The position numbers and the translations under genes were made by a program. Positions 10,044-19,848 of a DNA stretch of 64,000 nucleotides are shown in pieces. The notes below the pieces were generated by a model, which saw only the letters and a program-made list of their open reading frames with translations, did no database searches and was not told where the DNA came from. Position 1 is the first letter of the stretch. Every line of letters begins with the position of its first letter. Where the stretch lies: assembly GCA_900444965.1 (NCBI GenBank), contig UFRQ01000003.1, positions 2,564,775 to 2,628,774 of the forward strand, given 5' to 3'. This DNA comes from [Actinobacillus] rossii (GTDB lineage Bacteria > Pseudomonadota > Gammaproteobacteria > Enterobacterales > Pasteurellaceae).

Positions 10044-11327
10044 ATGGCAAACGCAAAAGCAACACTAACAATCAATGATAATTCCTACGATCTTAATGTT
10101 TACAAAGGGTCATTAGGCTATGAAGCCGTTGATATCCGACCGTTAACGCAAAATAAGCTCTTCGCCTATGACCCCGGTTTAGTTTCCACTGCGGTATGTG
10201 AATCGAAAATCACTTATGTTGACGGTGATAATGGTGTATTACTTTATCGCGGATACCCTATCGATCAACTGGCTGCTAACGGAGATTATCTGGAAATCAG
10301 TTATTTATTACTTTTTGGTGAGCGTCCAACCAAAGAGCAATATGAAGATTTCAGTACATTAGTACGCCGTCATACTTTGGTTCATGAACAATTAACTAAA
10401 TTCTTCCAAGGTTTCCGTCGCGACTCACACCCAATGGCAGTAATGTGTGGGGTTAGTGGTGCTTTGGCCGCGTTCTATCACGATTCAATCGATGTGAAAA
10501 AAGAAGAACACCGCGAATTAACTGCCATTCGTTTACTCGCAAAAGTACCGACCTTAGCGGCAATGTGTTACAAATATTCTATTGGACAGCCTTTTATGTT
10601 CCCGCAAAATCATTTGTCCTACGCGGGGAATTTCTTATATATGATGTTTGCTACGCCATGCGAGCCTTATGTCGTTAACCCAGTTCTAGAACGAGCATTA
10701 GATAAAATCTTTATTCTACACGCCGATCACGAACAAAATGCATCTACATCTACTGTACGCACAGCGGCGTCTTCTGGTGCGAACCCATTTGCTTGTATTG
10801 CTGCAGGGATTGCATCACTTTGGGGGCCGGCACATGGTGGCGCGAATGAAGCCTGTATTAATATGTTAGAAGAAATTGGCACAGTCGATCGTATTCCTGA
10901 ATTTATTGCTCGTGCGAAAGATAAGAATGATCCATTCCGTTTAATGGGCTTTGGACATCGTGTCTATAAAAACTACGACCCACGCGCCAAAGTTATGCGT
11001 AAAATTTGTCATGAAGTATTAACCGAACTGAAAATCAACAATCCATTATTTGATGTCGCTATTGAATTAGAACGCATCGCCTTAAGCGATCCTTATTTTA
11101 TCGAACACAAACTTTATCCAAATGTGGATTTCTATTCGGGTATCGTCTTAAAAGCCATTGGCATACCAACCTCTATGTTTACGGTCATGTTTGCACTTGC
11201 AAGAACCGTAGGCTGGATCGCCCACTGGAAAGAAATGTACAAACAAGGCAACTTCAAAATTGTACGCCCACGTCAAATCTACACAGGTTACACAGAACGT
11301 GACTTTCAGGCGATGGATAAATCATAG
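10044..11327 (+). CDS. gltA: Citrate synthase, type II (hexameric)
   Basis: Condenses oxaloacetate and acetyl-CoA to citrate, the entry step of the TCA cycle. The 427 residues match E. coli GltA in length and architecture, including the N-terminal domain that gives NADH sensitivity in type II enzymes. Catalytic segments [37 protein letters not shown] and VDFYSG are all present. The start follows ACAGGAGAACA. It is divergent from icd across a 273-base AT-rich interval, so the whole oxidative branch citrate synthase-aconitase-isocitrate dehydrogenase is encoded within 5.5 kb and may share a control region. A strong terminator follows. Confidence 0.97.
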   Translation: MANAKATLTINDNSYDLNVYKGSLGYEAVDIRPLTQNKLFAYDPGLVSTAVCESKITYVDGDNGVLLYRGYPIDQLAANGDYLEISYLLLFGERPTKEQYEDFSTLVRRHTLVHEQLTKFFQGFRRDSHPMAVMCGVSGALAAFYHDSIDVKKEEHRELTAIRLLAKVPTLAAMCYKYSIGQPFMFPQNHLSYAGNFLYMMFATPCEPYVVNPVLERALDKIFILHADHEQNASTSTVRTAASSGANPFACIAAGIASLWGPAHGGANEACINMLEEIGTVDRIPEFIARAKDKNDPFRLMGFGHRVYKNYDPRAKVMRKICHEVLTELKINNPLFDVAIELERIALSDPYFIEHKLYPNVDFYSGIVLKAIGIPTSMFTVMFALARTVGWIAHWKEMYKQGNFKIVRPRQIYTGYTERDFQAMDKS

Positions 11328-11348
11328 TTAGCAAATAACAAAAACAAA

Positions 11349-11373
11349 AGGCAGACAAATAGTCTGCCTTTAT
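11349..11373 (+). terminator. Rho-independent terminator of gltA
   Basis: Perfect stem AGGCAGAC, loop AAATA-like, GTCTGCCT followed by TT, 22 bases after the gltA stop. The mirror strand could also serve the convergent M20 gene. Confidence 0.8.
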
Positions 11374-11426
11374 TGTCTCAATCAGCACATTTCATGTCGC
11401 TTTACTGATTCTCTCAAGCCCACAGA

Positions 11427-12698
11427 TCATGATGCACTCAAATTCTGCAACAATTTAGTATAAATATTTACGCCTGTTAGTAATTGCTTTTCATCAATAT
11501 CAAATTCTGCTTCATGATGTCCTGCTGTTCTATCTGCGCCAATAATAAAATAAATCGCTTTTCCACCATGTTCTTGTACTCGACGACCTAAAATCGTTGC
11601 ATCTTCACTCGCATTAAACGGATAGCGCTGCTCTACTTTATGGATTTGCGGTTGTTCAAGGGCGATTTTTTCAATTAACTCAACTAACTCAGTATCGTTG
11701 ACCATATCTACGGCTTCGCCCATAATTTCCATTTCGTAGTCAACACCAAAACTCATTGCAACGCCTTGTGTTATTTGCGTGACTTGATCCACCATATACT
11801 GATTAATTTCCTTGTTTTCACCACGAACTTCCAACTGAATTGTCGCTTGAGTCGGAATAACATTACGGCCTTCGCCCGCATTCAATACGCCCACATTAAT
11901 TCTCGTCATACCATCACCATGACGAGAAATACCGTGCAGCTGAGTAACAGCGTGCGCCGCGGCGAGTAATGCATTTCGACCTAAATGGGGAGCTGCACCA
12001 GCATGCGCAGGTTTTCCTTTATAACGGATATCAATTTTTGTCGTTGAAAGGAAATTTTGCAAATTAGAAATAACTGTGCCTGAAGTTGCACAAAAACTAA
12101 TATGCGAACTCGCAAAATAGTTAGCATCATCAATGACGCCACTCGCAGCGATAGCTGCCGCTCCCCGTACACCTTCTTCAGCGGGTTGAAACACAATTTT
12201 TACTTTACCAACGAGTTTATCTTTATTTTGAGAAATCCAAAGCGCAGTACCTAAACCCATGGTAATATGGGCATCATGCCCACAGGCATGCATAAAGCCA
12301 TCATTCAATGAATTAAAGCCAAGTGCGGTCGGAATATGCGTTGGATTTTTACTTTCCATTACATTGACACAGTCAATATCAAAACGTAGAGCGATAGTTT
12401 TACCAGGCTTACCAGAATCAAATACCGCAACACAACCAGTATATCCATCCATTTTCTCTAGCCATTTTTCTTTGGCACCATAAGCTTTTGCATTGACTAA
12501 TCCCTTTTCGACTATTGTTTTTTGACGCCCTCGGACAAACGCTTCATTAATAATTTGTTTCCCCATTAAAATCTCAAAACCCATTTCTTCCAAATAATCA
12601 GCAATACGGCTTGTTGTCCAGAATTCTGACCAGCCGATTTCAGGGAAACGATGAAATTCTCTGCGCCAGCTCATTAATTGTTCTAATGTCACGCTCAT
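11427..12698 (-). CDS. M20D-family amidohydrolase/peptidase (AbgA/aminoacylase-like)
   Basis: Zinc-dependent hydrolase of N-acyl amino acids or aminobenzoyl-glutamate-like amides. It has 423 residues from the ATG at 12698, which follows AAGGAGTTTTGT; a start 9 codons earlier has no such site. The N-terminal REFHRFPEIGWSE motif, the metal-binding HACGHDAH segment, EEGVRGA and the C-terminal GHHEAEFD metal ligand are all intact, with the usual dimerisation insert between (KPAHAGAAPH). It is the last gene of a pepE-dcuC-M20 run, 45 bases after dcuC, and converges on gltA. Substrate is unknown; AbgA is the nearest family I can name, but AbgA works with an AbgB partner that is absent here. Confidence 0.85.
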   Translation of the reverse strand: MSVTLEQLMSWRREFHRFPEIGWSEFWTTSRIADYLEEMGFEILMGKQIINEAFVRGRQKTIVEKGLVNAKAYGAKEKWLEKMDGYTGCVAVFDSGKPGKTIALRFDIDCVNVMESKNPTHIPTALGFNSLNDGFMHACGHDAHITMGLGTALWISQNKDKLVGKVKIVFQPAEEGVRGAAAIAASGVIDDANYFASSHISFCATSGTVISNLQNFLSTTKIDIRYKGKPAHAGAAPHLGRNALLAAAHAVTQLHGISRHGDGMTRINVGVLNAGEGRNVIPTQATIQLEVRGENKEINQYMVDQVTQITQGVAMSFGVDYEMEIMGEAVDMVNDTELVELIEKIALEQPQIHKVEQRYPFNASEDATILGRRVQEHGGKAIYFIIGADRTAGHHEAEFDIDEKQLLTGVNIYTKLLQNLSAS

Positions 12699-12743
12699 AC
12701 AAAACTCCTTATAAAAAGACCGCACTTTGGCGGTCTTATATGA

Positions 12744-14036
12744 TTACAACATAAATAAAGCAAGGTATAACACAGCAAGTATCATCCCTGGTGCAGTACG
12801 TTTCACCATTTCAATTGGGTTGACCATCGCTAAACCTGCACACACAATAGTCACACCCGCGATTGGTGAAGCGGTACGCCCAATCGCCCCCGCGATAGCT
12901 GCCCCCATACCTAAATGCACATGGGTATAGCCAAGTTCAACGGCATGCGGTGTCACGGCTGTATTGAATGCAATCGCCGCAGCATCTCCCGACCCTGTAA
13001 TCACGCCCATTAAGAATGGACCAATAGTCGCCCCCCAACGCACAAATTCATTGGAATGTTTCAAAAAGTCAATGGCAGAATCAATAGCACCCGTAGATTT
13101 TAACCCTGCTACAAAAACACTCGCCGAAATGATAATACCAAGTACATTAGCATAGGAATTACCCATACCATTAAAAAATTCTTCTGTCATTTTGACTGGC
13201 GATATGCGTGTAACTAACACACCATAAATAGCCCCAATCAACATCGCTTGTGGCACCCCCATTTTCGTCCATTCTAACCCTGGCGTTTGTTGTAATGACG
13301 TACCGCCAACAATCAAAATAATCAATGGTACAAGTGGGGCAATCGCATACAGAATATTAACTTTTTCAAACGTATTTTCTGATGTTTTATTTTCTGCTAC
13401 ATAAGCATCGCGATGTTCTTGACCGTAATCTTTAAATGCCAACGCTAATAACGTTAAGACTATCGCACCAATTGCACCAGCAATGGTAGTGTAAGGTGCA
13501 TGAGAAAGGTTAACTTCGGTAATGGTTAAACCCGACATCTCACTAATCATTGCTGAATGTGACGAACCAGGGCTCATCATTGAGCCAAAGGTGCCGGCTA
13601 AGATAGCCGCCCCTGCCATAGCAGGACGTACACCCGAACTTTTTAAAACAGGAATTAATGTAGCACCCACCGCTGCAGCACAACCTGCGGCAGACGGAAT
13701 CGCGATATTAATAAAAAAGGTAATAATGGTCGCAATTGGGATTAACAAGAACTTCAAGCCACTCAATGGTTTTGTAAGTAAATGCACTAAATGAGTATCA
13801 CATTGCGTGTATTTCATTACATAAGCGAAACCCATACTTGAACAGATCGCCATAATCAAACCGCTAGAGGTCATACTTTTCGCAAACGCATCCAGTGCCG
13901 CCATGGGATTCAATGTCAAAATGGCCATTAACAAACCGATACCAATCAACACAGTCCGCGTTTCATATTTTTTAATCAACAAATAAATAGTCGCTACAAT
14001 ACCAAGAATAGCGATAATGGATTTTAACTCAGCCAT
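12744..14036 (-). CDS. dcuC: C4-dicarboxylate transporter, DcuC family
   Basis: Hydrophobic 430-residue carrier with about 10-12 membrane segments and the DcuC signatures IPSAAGCAAAVGATLIP and GTFGSMMSPGSSHSAMISE. DcuC proteins export succinate or exchange it for fumarate, malate or aspartate during anaerobic growth. The start follows AGGAAGTTAAG. It sits 9 bases after pepE and 45 before the M20 gene, so the three are probably one transcript. The link to PepE, which releases aspartate, fits a role in feeding fumarate respiration, but the transported substrate is inferred from family only. Confidence 0.85.
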   Translation of the reverse strand: MAELKSIIAILGIVATIYLLIKKYETRTVLIGIGLLMAILTLNPMAALDAFAKSMTSSGLIMAICSSMGFAYVMKYTQCDTHLVHLLTKPLSGLKFLLIPIATIITFFINIAIPSAAGCAAAVGATLIPVLKSSGVRPAMAGAAILAGTFGSMMSPGSSHSAMISEMSGLTITEVNLSHAPYTTIAGAIGAIVLTLLALAFKDYGQEHRDAYVAENKTSENTFEKVNILYAIAPLVPLIILIVGGTSLQQTPGLEWTKMGVPQAMLIGAIYGVLVTRISPVKMTEEFFNGMGNSYANVLGIIISASVFVAGLKSTGAIDSAIDFLKHSNEFVRWGATIGPFLMGVITGSGDAAAIAFNTAVTPHAVELGYTHVHLGMGAAIAGAIGRTASPIAGVTIVCAGLAMVNPIEMVKRTAPGMILAVLYLALFML

Positions 14037-14045
14037 CTTAACTTC

Positions 14046-14750
14046 CTAATAACTAAATATTGAACCAGGAATGAGTTCAGATTGTTCCATGCCTTTGGTA
14101 AAAGTCAAAATCGCACTTTCACCTAACACGGTTGCCTTTTCATTCTCAATTTTCAATGCTGTACCTTCAGGCAAGGCATAAACACAAGCCGTCGGATTCG
14201 CGATCAGAAACTCTGCCAAACGTTCTTCTCGACTTTCACCATTATGACCTTGCATTTTACCTGAAATGAAATGTGGATTAATTTGATAAGGGAAAAGATT
14301 TAAAGCATCAAAAGACGGGGGATAAACAATCGGCATATCATTGGTGGTCATAATAGACACACCTGCTACATTTGCCCCAGCACTCCAACCAAAATAAGGC
14401 GTACCTGTTTTCACTTTTTCTTGAATTATCTCAATAAGACGATGTTCATACATCTGTTTTAATAAACAAAACGTATTTCCACCACCAATAGCAATAACAT
14501 CTGCTTTTTCGATAATATTTGCGTGTTTCGCATCGCGATGAACAGAAATAATTTCAACATCCAATTCTGCAAGCGCCTTTTGCACTTTCTTTTCATATTC
14601 ATAAAAAGACTGTCGAACACCCGCATAAGGTACAAAAGCTACGCTTTTTCCCTGATAATCTGCCAAAAAGTTTTTCAACCAAGGAATGGTATGAACTAAA
14701 TAATCTGTACTTTTATATTTTGAACCGCTCATTAACAACATTTTCTTCAT
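14046..14750 (-). CDS. pepE: Peptidase E (alpha-aspartyl dipeptidase)
   Basis: Cytoplasmic serine peptidase of family S51 that cleaves Asp-X dipeptides and releases aspartate. It has 234 residues (E. coli 229). The nucleophile motif GWSAGANV and the upstream GGGNTF stretch are intact, as is NPHF with the catalytic His region. The start follows GGAGGTAAATAG. It is first in the pepE-dcuC-M20 run, and a CRP-like palindrome lies about 95 bases upstream. Confidence 0.93.
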   Translation of the reverse strand: MKKMLLMSGSKYKSTDYLVHTIPWLKNFLADYQGKSVAFVPYAGVRQSFYEYEKKVQKALAELDVEIISVHRDAKHANIIEKADVIAIGGGNTFCLLKQMYEHRLIEIIQEKVKTGTPYFGWSAGANVAGVSIMTTNDMPIVYPPSFDALNLFPYQINPHFISGKMQGHNGESREERLAEFLIANPTACVYALPEGTALKIENEKATVLGESAILTFTKGMEQSELIPGSIFSY

Positions 14751-14841
14751 CTATTTACCTCCAAATATCTCGGTGATACAGGTAACATTATGTAACTAAA
14801 ATACAGAAGATCTAGTTACTTTTCGCTAATTATTTGAATTT

Positions 14842-14857
14842 CGTGATCTTAATCACG
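14842..14857. promoter_or_regulatory. CRP-like palindrome upstream of pepE-dcuC
   Basis: CGTGATCTTAATCACG has GTGA-N6-TCAC spacing, the core of a CRP site. It also reads TGAT-N4-ATCA, the core of an FNR site. It lies 92-107 bases upstream of the pepE start in a gene-free interval. Either regulator suits a cluster for peptide and dicarboxylate use; the sequence alone does not decide. Confidence 0.6.
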
Positions 14858-14918
14858 CTATTACGCAGAATAATTTCGCTTTTATACTCAATATATGCCA
14901 ATGTTGACCATAAAAATA

Positions 14919-14943
14919 AAGGGCTGACATCTTGTCAGCCCTT
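14919..14943 (-). terminator. Terminator after the amidohydrolase gene
   Basis: Perfect 10-bp stem AAGGGCTGAC/GTCAGCCCTT with a T-rich tail on the minus strand, 70 bases after the stop at 15015. It separates this gene from the pepE run. Confidence 0.8.
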
Positions 14944-15014
14944 ATCTCTATCTGAATACCCGTTACTGACAAATCAGTAAAATAAAGTGCGGTCAAAGAT
15001 ATTCACGTTTTATC

Positions 15015-16004
15015 TTACACATCCAACCCTAACACTTTGCGTCCGTTCATACTGGCGATATTTACCATTTCATCTAAATTAGGAAAACGGCAACCCGCGG
15101 CAAGTAAACTTAATTCTTGCCATAAATCTCCTTCACAAAGTGGCACCATATAGTCACAAATATTATCTGTACCAAGGGCAACTGTAATCCCTTCTGGAAT
15201 CATCTCATCCGCTGGGGTTAATGCATTATGAAACGGCATTAATTCTTCTTTACGATTACTATCAATCCACGCCATAGGGCAAGCAATCATCATCATTTTA
15301 GCTTTGCGCATTTTTTCGTATAGTGCATAGCGATAATCTTTTGAATGCGTACCAATAGAAATACCGTGAATTGCAACGACACGACCTTCCATACGATGTT
15401 CAATGGTTTTATCACAGAGCTGTTCCGTTTCTTTTTCTTTTGGTGTATTAAATTGGTCAACATGAACGTGGCACATAATCCCTAAGGACTTCGCTTTATC
15501 AAGTAGGATATCCATCGCTTCTAAACCGCGACCATAATCTAATTCATCACGATAAGGCAAACCGCCAATCATATCTACCATTTCAGAACCAATATCAAAC
15601 CATTTTTTCGCCGTCGGTTCGATAACGCCTTTTAACGTTTGGTTGGCAAATTTTAAAGTAATATCATGTTTGTAAACTTCACGTGCTTTGTGGGCTGCAA
15701 TAATGGCACGATCTTCACACACAGGATCAATATCAACAAAGGTACCAAATGCAGTGACCCCCTGTGAAATCATCAATTCAATAGCTTGACAAAAACGCGC
15801 ATAATAATCTTCCACCGTTGATGTGCGTTTAACTTCATCGACTAAATCCCATTTTTGTTGCAAATTACTATTATGGTAAATGCTAATTTTTTCTGGGGTC
15901 ATCGTAAAAGCACGATCAGCATGCGCATGCGCATTTACCCAGCCACCTTTTTTAATGATTTCGTCTCTGATATAGGTTTTAAAGCTACGAACGTGGTTCT
16001 TCAT
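15015..16004 (-). CDS. Metal-dependent amidohydrolase (cytosine deaminase-like family)
   Basis: A 329-residue TIM-barrel hydrolase. Visible metal sites are HAHAD near residue 24, the second-strand HVHVD, AIHGIS and the late GTDNICD aspartate, the usual order in the amidohydrolase superfamily. CGTDN-type and DxH features recall cytosine deaminase relatives, but it is shorter than CodA and lacks the N-terminal beta-sandwich part, so the substrate is unknown. The start follows ACGGAGTAATAT. It is transcribed alone, ahead of a terminator, upstream of pepE-dcuC-M20. From memory, a similar gene set (HI0584-HI0588) occurs in H. influenzae, suggesting conserved co-function. Confidence 0.75.
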   Translation of the reverse strand: MKNHVRSFKTYIRDEIIKKGGWVNAHAHADRAFTMTPEKISIYHNSNLQQKWDLVDEVKRTSTVEDYYARFCQAIELMISQGVTAFGTFVDIDPVCEDRAIIAAHKAREVYKHDITLKFANQTLKGVIEPTAKKWFDIGSEMVDMIGGLPYRDELDYGRGLEAMDILLDKAKSLGIMCHVHVDQFNTPKEKETEQLCDKTIEHRMEGRVVAIHGISIGTHSKDYRYALYEKMRKAKMMMIACPMAWIDSNRKEELMPFHNALTPADEMIPEGITVALGTDNICDYMVPLCEGDLWQELSLLAAGCRFPNLDEMVNIASMNGRKVLGLDV

Positions 16005-16190
16005 ATATTACTCCGTAAATGGTGAAATAGATGAGATTAGCGAATAGACAGTGGGACTATGAAAAAAAGAATTGATTTGGAATGTTATAAAAAATTCGCA
16101 GATTTTTCATTAATAACATTGTCGTCTAGTCTCGATAATAGATAAATATCCGTCGATAAATACTAGGCGCATAGTATAAACGCACGCACC

Positions 16191-17996
16191 TTATTTTTCA
16201 ATAAAAGATCCTATTTGATTAAACACATCGAGAAACAAACCTAAAGGCGGTCTATTTGATGGCAATTTCTCATAAGCGCGGTCGAATTTTTGATAATTTC
16301 CTTTTGTATCAATATGATATTGAGTACCATTATACGTAATTATCGCAAACCAACGATGATTTGCAGCTAACGCCCAATCCCTTGTTTGTGTAAAGTCAAA
16401 TAAATTTCGTCCTTGGCTATAATCTGAATCAGGATTTTCTACCCAAAACAAGTGATACATCAAAGCGGGCAACACATCTATATGACTAGAAAGCTTATTC
16501 TCCACACCTGCATTTAATTCTTTCCATTCCACAATCATCGGCACATGTACTTCATCTTCGCTGAAATTATCGGCTAAATCATTATCACTGGCTTGAAAAA
16601 CATAACCCTGTTCTGCTGTAATGACGACCGCCGTATTTTCTAATTGATGCTCTTGAGATAGCGCACTCAATACTTGATTAAGCTGATTATCTAATTGTGT
16701 GAGTTGCTCATAATAAAAATTTTGTTCTTCAGCTAAAGTTGAGAAAGATCGAGTACGGACAAGACGAGCGATATCCAAATTCAAATAAGTAAACCATGGT
16801 TTTGTCACATCCCGCTTAATGTACCAATCTTGCCAATTTTTGACCGCACTTTCATTATTTGGCGTATTGCGTTTTGCCTTTGGTAATTTCATATTGTGAA
16901 AAAGCGTTTGATCAAAGATAGTATCTTTAAAATTTGTCGCAGAAAATAAACCAAATTGATAGTTATCTTGACGCATTTTTTCTACTAACACAGATGGGGT
17001 TTTATGGTTCAATAAACTATCTGTATAGTTTGCATTTAAACCATAAAATAAGCCAGTTAAACCCGCATTATTTGTATTCCCCGTACTATAATGATTCTTA
17101 AATTGTGTGGCATTCTGTGCAAATTGATTGAGCATTGGCATATGCGCAATAGCATCAGCGCGTAAACCTGAAACCGTAATAATTAATAAATTAGCGTTAT
17201 TCGCATTGGGTGCAGCATAAGTCAATGGGTGTTTTGGATAATCAATCGCTGGGCTATCGGGACGACCATCTTGATCAACGAGATTGTCATATTCGTCTTT
17301 ATTGATAAAACCATGTTTTTCTAAAAAAGTACGCGCCGTCATCGGATATGACAAAGGAAAGTTTGATTTTTGCATCGTAATTGGACGATAAATAAAAGCA
17401 TCCGCCCACGCATAAATTAAGTGAGTTGCCACAAACAAACAAGTTAAGACAACACCTACGCCACGAAACCATTTTTGACGTTCAAGACTGCGTAATTTAT
17501 ACCATGCCCAACGAGAAAAAAGCATTTGTACCAGCAACATTAACGGCATAGGGGTAAAGAAAATCTGCCAATCACGCGATAACTCACCGTTTTCGGGATT
17601 AACAAGTAGGTTCCAAACTACGGATGACAAATGTAAATTAAAACGCGCAAAAACTTCTGTATCCACCAACAATAATGTTGTTGCAATCGTCGCAATAATA
17701 ACTGTAACACCGCGAAATGTGCGTTCATTTTTAATAATGAAACTCAGCGGAAAAACAATGAGTAGATAAAGAGAGAAACTGACAAAACTGAAGTGTCCAA
17801 GCAAGCTAATGAAAAAATACAGTTTTCCTAATAACGTTTCAGGCCAGTCAATAATAAAGGCATAACGCGAACCGATAATAATAGCCCACAGAATATTGAA
17901 AAATGCAAACCAATGCCCCCATGAAATTTTCATGGAAGTTTGCTCACGATATTGCATTCCTAAAGCCCGTTTGCCCTTTTTAAACCAAAACATCAT
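16191..17996 (-). CDS. yejM: Inner-membrane LPS regulator with sulfatase-like periplasmic domain (PbgA/LapC)
   Basis: Essential in E. coli, where it senses periplasmic LPS and shields LpxC from degradation by LapB-FtsH. The sequence follows E. coli YejM throughout: WGHWFAFFNILWAI near the start, five membrane segments in the first ~200 residues, the PITMQKSNFPLSYPMTARTFLEKHG-type linker, then an alkaline-phosphatase-fold domain lacking an obvious catalytic metal set. It has 601 residues (E. coli 586). The true start may be a later ATG at 17957 (MQYREQ), since neither start has a clear ribosome site. It follows yejL by 22 bases, as in enteric bacteria. Confidence 0.93.
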   Translation of the reverse strand: MMFWFKKGKRALGMQYREQTSMKISWGHWFAFFNILWAIIIGSRYAFIIDWPETLLGKLYFFISLLGHFSFVSFSLYLLIVFPLSFIIKNERTFRGVTVIIATIATTLLLVDTEVFARFNLHLSSVVWNLLVNPENGELSRDWQIFFTPMPLMLLVQMLFSRWAWYKLRSLERQKWFRGVGVVLTCLFVATHLIYAWADAFIYRPITMQKSNFPLSYPMTARTFLEKHGFINKDEYDNLVDQDGRPDSPAIDYPKHPLTYAAPNANNANLLIITVSGLRADAIAHMPMLNQFAQNATQFKNHYSTGNTNNAGLTGLFYGLNANYTDSLLNHKTPSVLVEKMRQDNYQFGLFSATNFKDTIFDQTLFHNMKLPKAKRNTPNNESAVKNWQDWYIKRDVTKPWFTYLNLDIARLVRTRSFSTLAEEQNFYYEQLTQLDNQLNQVLSALSQEHQLENTAVVITAEQGYVFQASDNDLADNFSEDEVHVPMIVEWKELNAGVENKLSSHIDVLPALMYHLFWVENPDSDYSQGRNLFDFTQTRDWALAANHRWFAIITYNGTQYHIDTKGNYQKFDRAYEKLPSNRPPLGLFLDVFNQIGSFIEK

Positions 17997-18018
17997 TCCG
18001 CTCGCTTGAGGTTTAAAA

Positions 18019-18231
18019 TTATTTAACTGAGTTCATTAAGGCATCAGAAAAAGCTTTTGCTAATGCTTGCTGTTGGCTTTTCCCCACGCTTGATGTGAGT
18101 AAGTTGGTTACCATATTGCCCAATACAATAAGAGATAAATCCACTGGAGCTTGGTGTTTTTCAAGTACAGCAATCATATCATTTAAAATTGCATCCACTT
18201 GTTTATCTTGAAATTTTGAATTCGTTGCCAT
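18019..18231 (-). CDS. yejL: UPF0352 (DUF1414) protein YejL
   Basis: Small 70-residue protein of unknown biochemical role. It matches E. coli YejL along most of its length, with the conserved block [20 protein letters not shown]. It sits directly upstream of yejM and divergent from yejK, the arrangement kept across gammaproteobacteria. An uptake sequence lies in the shared promoter interval at 18283. Confidence 0.92.
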   Translation of the reverse strand: MATNSKFQDKQVDAILNDMIAVLEKHQAPVDLSLIVLGNMVTNLLTSSVGKSQQQALAKAFSDALMNSVK

Positions 18232-18336
18232 TTTTTCTTTAATTCAATATTAATTTTCGCAATCCTACCACATTTTCACTTAAAGTGCGGTTATAATTAC
18301 ATGTGTTTTTTTAAAATTATTCATTTGGACGATAAA

Positions 18337-19353
18337 ATGAGCATTACAGTAAACCAAATCGTTTTACATCAACTAATTAAACAGAGTACAGAAGAAGGTA
18401 ATACTCAGCTCGACACACAGCTGCGCGAAGAATTACTGCCAATTACCCCCGAAGTCGAGCAGCTCATGTTAGAGTTGCATCAAGCTTATCAAACAAAAAC
18501 AAAAGGTTATGGTATTTTTAAAGAACAATCTTTATTCGCCCAATCGCTCAATCGCCTACTTGAACAAGAAAGTGATTTTCTGCCTTTCAGCCATGAAAGT
18601 GCCAAATCACTAGGCACAGAACTAAGCAAATATCCTTTTGCTGAAAGTGGTACATTTATTCTTTGCCAATATAATTTTTTAGCGACTGACTATCTCTTTA
18701 TAGCATTACTTGATAGCCGTATTAGCATGTTAGTAGATGAAAACTTGGAAATTCATCGCACTCAATACTTAAACATCAATCAATTTGACATTGCTGCCCG
18801 TATTAACCTAACAGAAATGCGGATTAACGCCAATTCAAACCGTTATTTAACCTTTATTAAAGGACGTGTTGGACGCAAGATTGGTGATTTCTTTATGGAT
18901 TTTATGGGAGCCGATGAAGGTTTAAATCCACAAGTACAAAACCAATGTTTATTACAAGCTGTAAGCGATTACTGCGATCAAGGTGAACTCACAACGGAAC
19001 AAACGCAAGCCGTCAAAAAACAAGTCTTTGAATATTGCAAAGGGCAAATTAATGCAGGGGATGATATTACATTACGGGAACTTTCCGAAGAATTACCGAC
19101 TCTTAATGAACGTCCTTTCATTGAATTTGCCAATGAACAAGACTATGGTTTAGAAGAAAGTATTCCACCTGTACGCTCAGCACTAAAAACGCTCACTAAA
19201 TTCTCTGGTTCAGGTAAAGGAATTACGATTAGCTTTGATGCTGAACTTATTAATCAACGTATTATCTGGGATGAAGTTTCAGATTCATTAACCATCAAAG
19301 GGTTGCCTGCAAACTTACGTGATCAATTGCAACGCAATCTGAAAGACAATTAA
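18337..19353 (+). CDS. yejK: Nucleoid-associated protein YejK/NdpA
   Basis: Abundant spermidine-nucleoid associated protein of unknown precise role. From the ATG at 18337 it has 338 residues (E. coli 335) starting [15 protein letters not shown], as the family does; a start 12 codons upstream gives a non-conserved leader. Conserved blocks include [21 protein letters not shown] and [16 protein letters not shown] near the C-terminus. bamE begins 61 bases downstream. Confidence 0.95.
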   Translation: MSITVNQIVLHQLIKQSTEEGNTQLDTQLREELLPITPEVEQLMLELHQAYQTKTKGYGIFKEQSLFAQSLNRLLEQESDFLPFSHESAKSLGTELSKYPFAESGTFILCQYNFLATDYLFIALLDSRISMLVDENLEIHRTQYLNINQFDIAARINLTEMRINANSNRYLTFIKGRVGRKIGDFFMDFMGADEGLNPQVQNQCLLQAVSDYCDQGELTTEQTQAVKKQVFEYCKGQINAGDDITLRELSEELPTLNERPFIEFANEQDYGLEESIPPVRSALKTLTKFSGSGKGITISFDAELINQRIIWDEVSDSLTIKGLPANLRDQLQRNLKDN

Positions 19354-19414
19354 TTTGGCAATTTGCTTAAGTTTAGGTATTATTCGTACAATTTATCGCA
19401 AAAAGGTTTACATA

Positions 19415-19825
19415 ATGAAAATTAAATCAATTTTAACCGCACTTTTCGTTTTAGGCTTATCGGCATGCTCAACAGTAGAAAAAGTGGTATACCGTATTGA
19501 TGTGCCACAAGGCAACTATCTTGAAGAAGCCAGCGTAAAACAATTGCAAACTGGTATGACAAAACAACAAGTCCAATATTTACTTGGTACACCGGTATTA
19601 AAAGATCCATTTGGAACTAGCACTTGGCATTACGTATTCTTACAACAAAAAGGTTATGAAACACCAGAACAACATACCCTTGTTGTTAATTTTGATAAGA
19701 ATGGACGTGTGACCAACTATGATTTAGACAAACCATTGCCTGATGCAAATAAAGAAGTACTAAATAATGCTATTATTGAAGCACCAACAACAGAAAAACC
19801 AAGTTGGTGGCAATTTTGGAAATAA
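19415..19825 (+). CDS. bamE: Outer-membrane assembly lipoprotein BamE (SmpA)
   Basis: Lipoprotein of the BAM complex that helps fold outer-membrane proteins. The signal peptide ends in the lipobox LSAC, giving a lipidated Cys near residue 19. The family core YLLGTPVLKDPFGTSTWHYVF is intact. At 136 residues it has a longer C-terminal tail than E. coli BamE (113), ending in the aromatic cluster WWQFWK. The ATG at 19415 is chosen because it starts a perfect lipoprotein signal; an earlier frame opening adds an unlikely leader. An uptake sequence lies within the signal peptide (19436). cpxR starts 23 bases after the stop, so the gene is probably co-transcribed with cpxRA. Confidence 0.94.
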   Translation: MKIKSILTALFVLGLSACSTVEKVVYRIDVPQGNYLEEASVKQLQTGMTKQQVQYLLGTPVLKDPFGTSTWHYVFLQQKGYETPEQHTLVVNFDKNGRVTNYDLDKPLPDANKEVLNNAIIEAPTTEKPSWWQFWK

Positions 19826-19848
19826 TTTCTGAAAAGGAATTTTCAATT

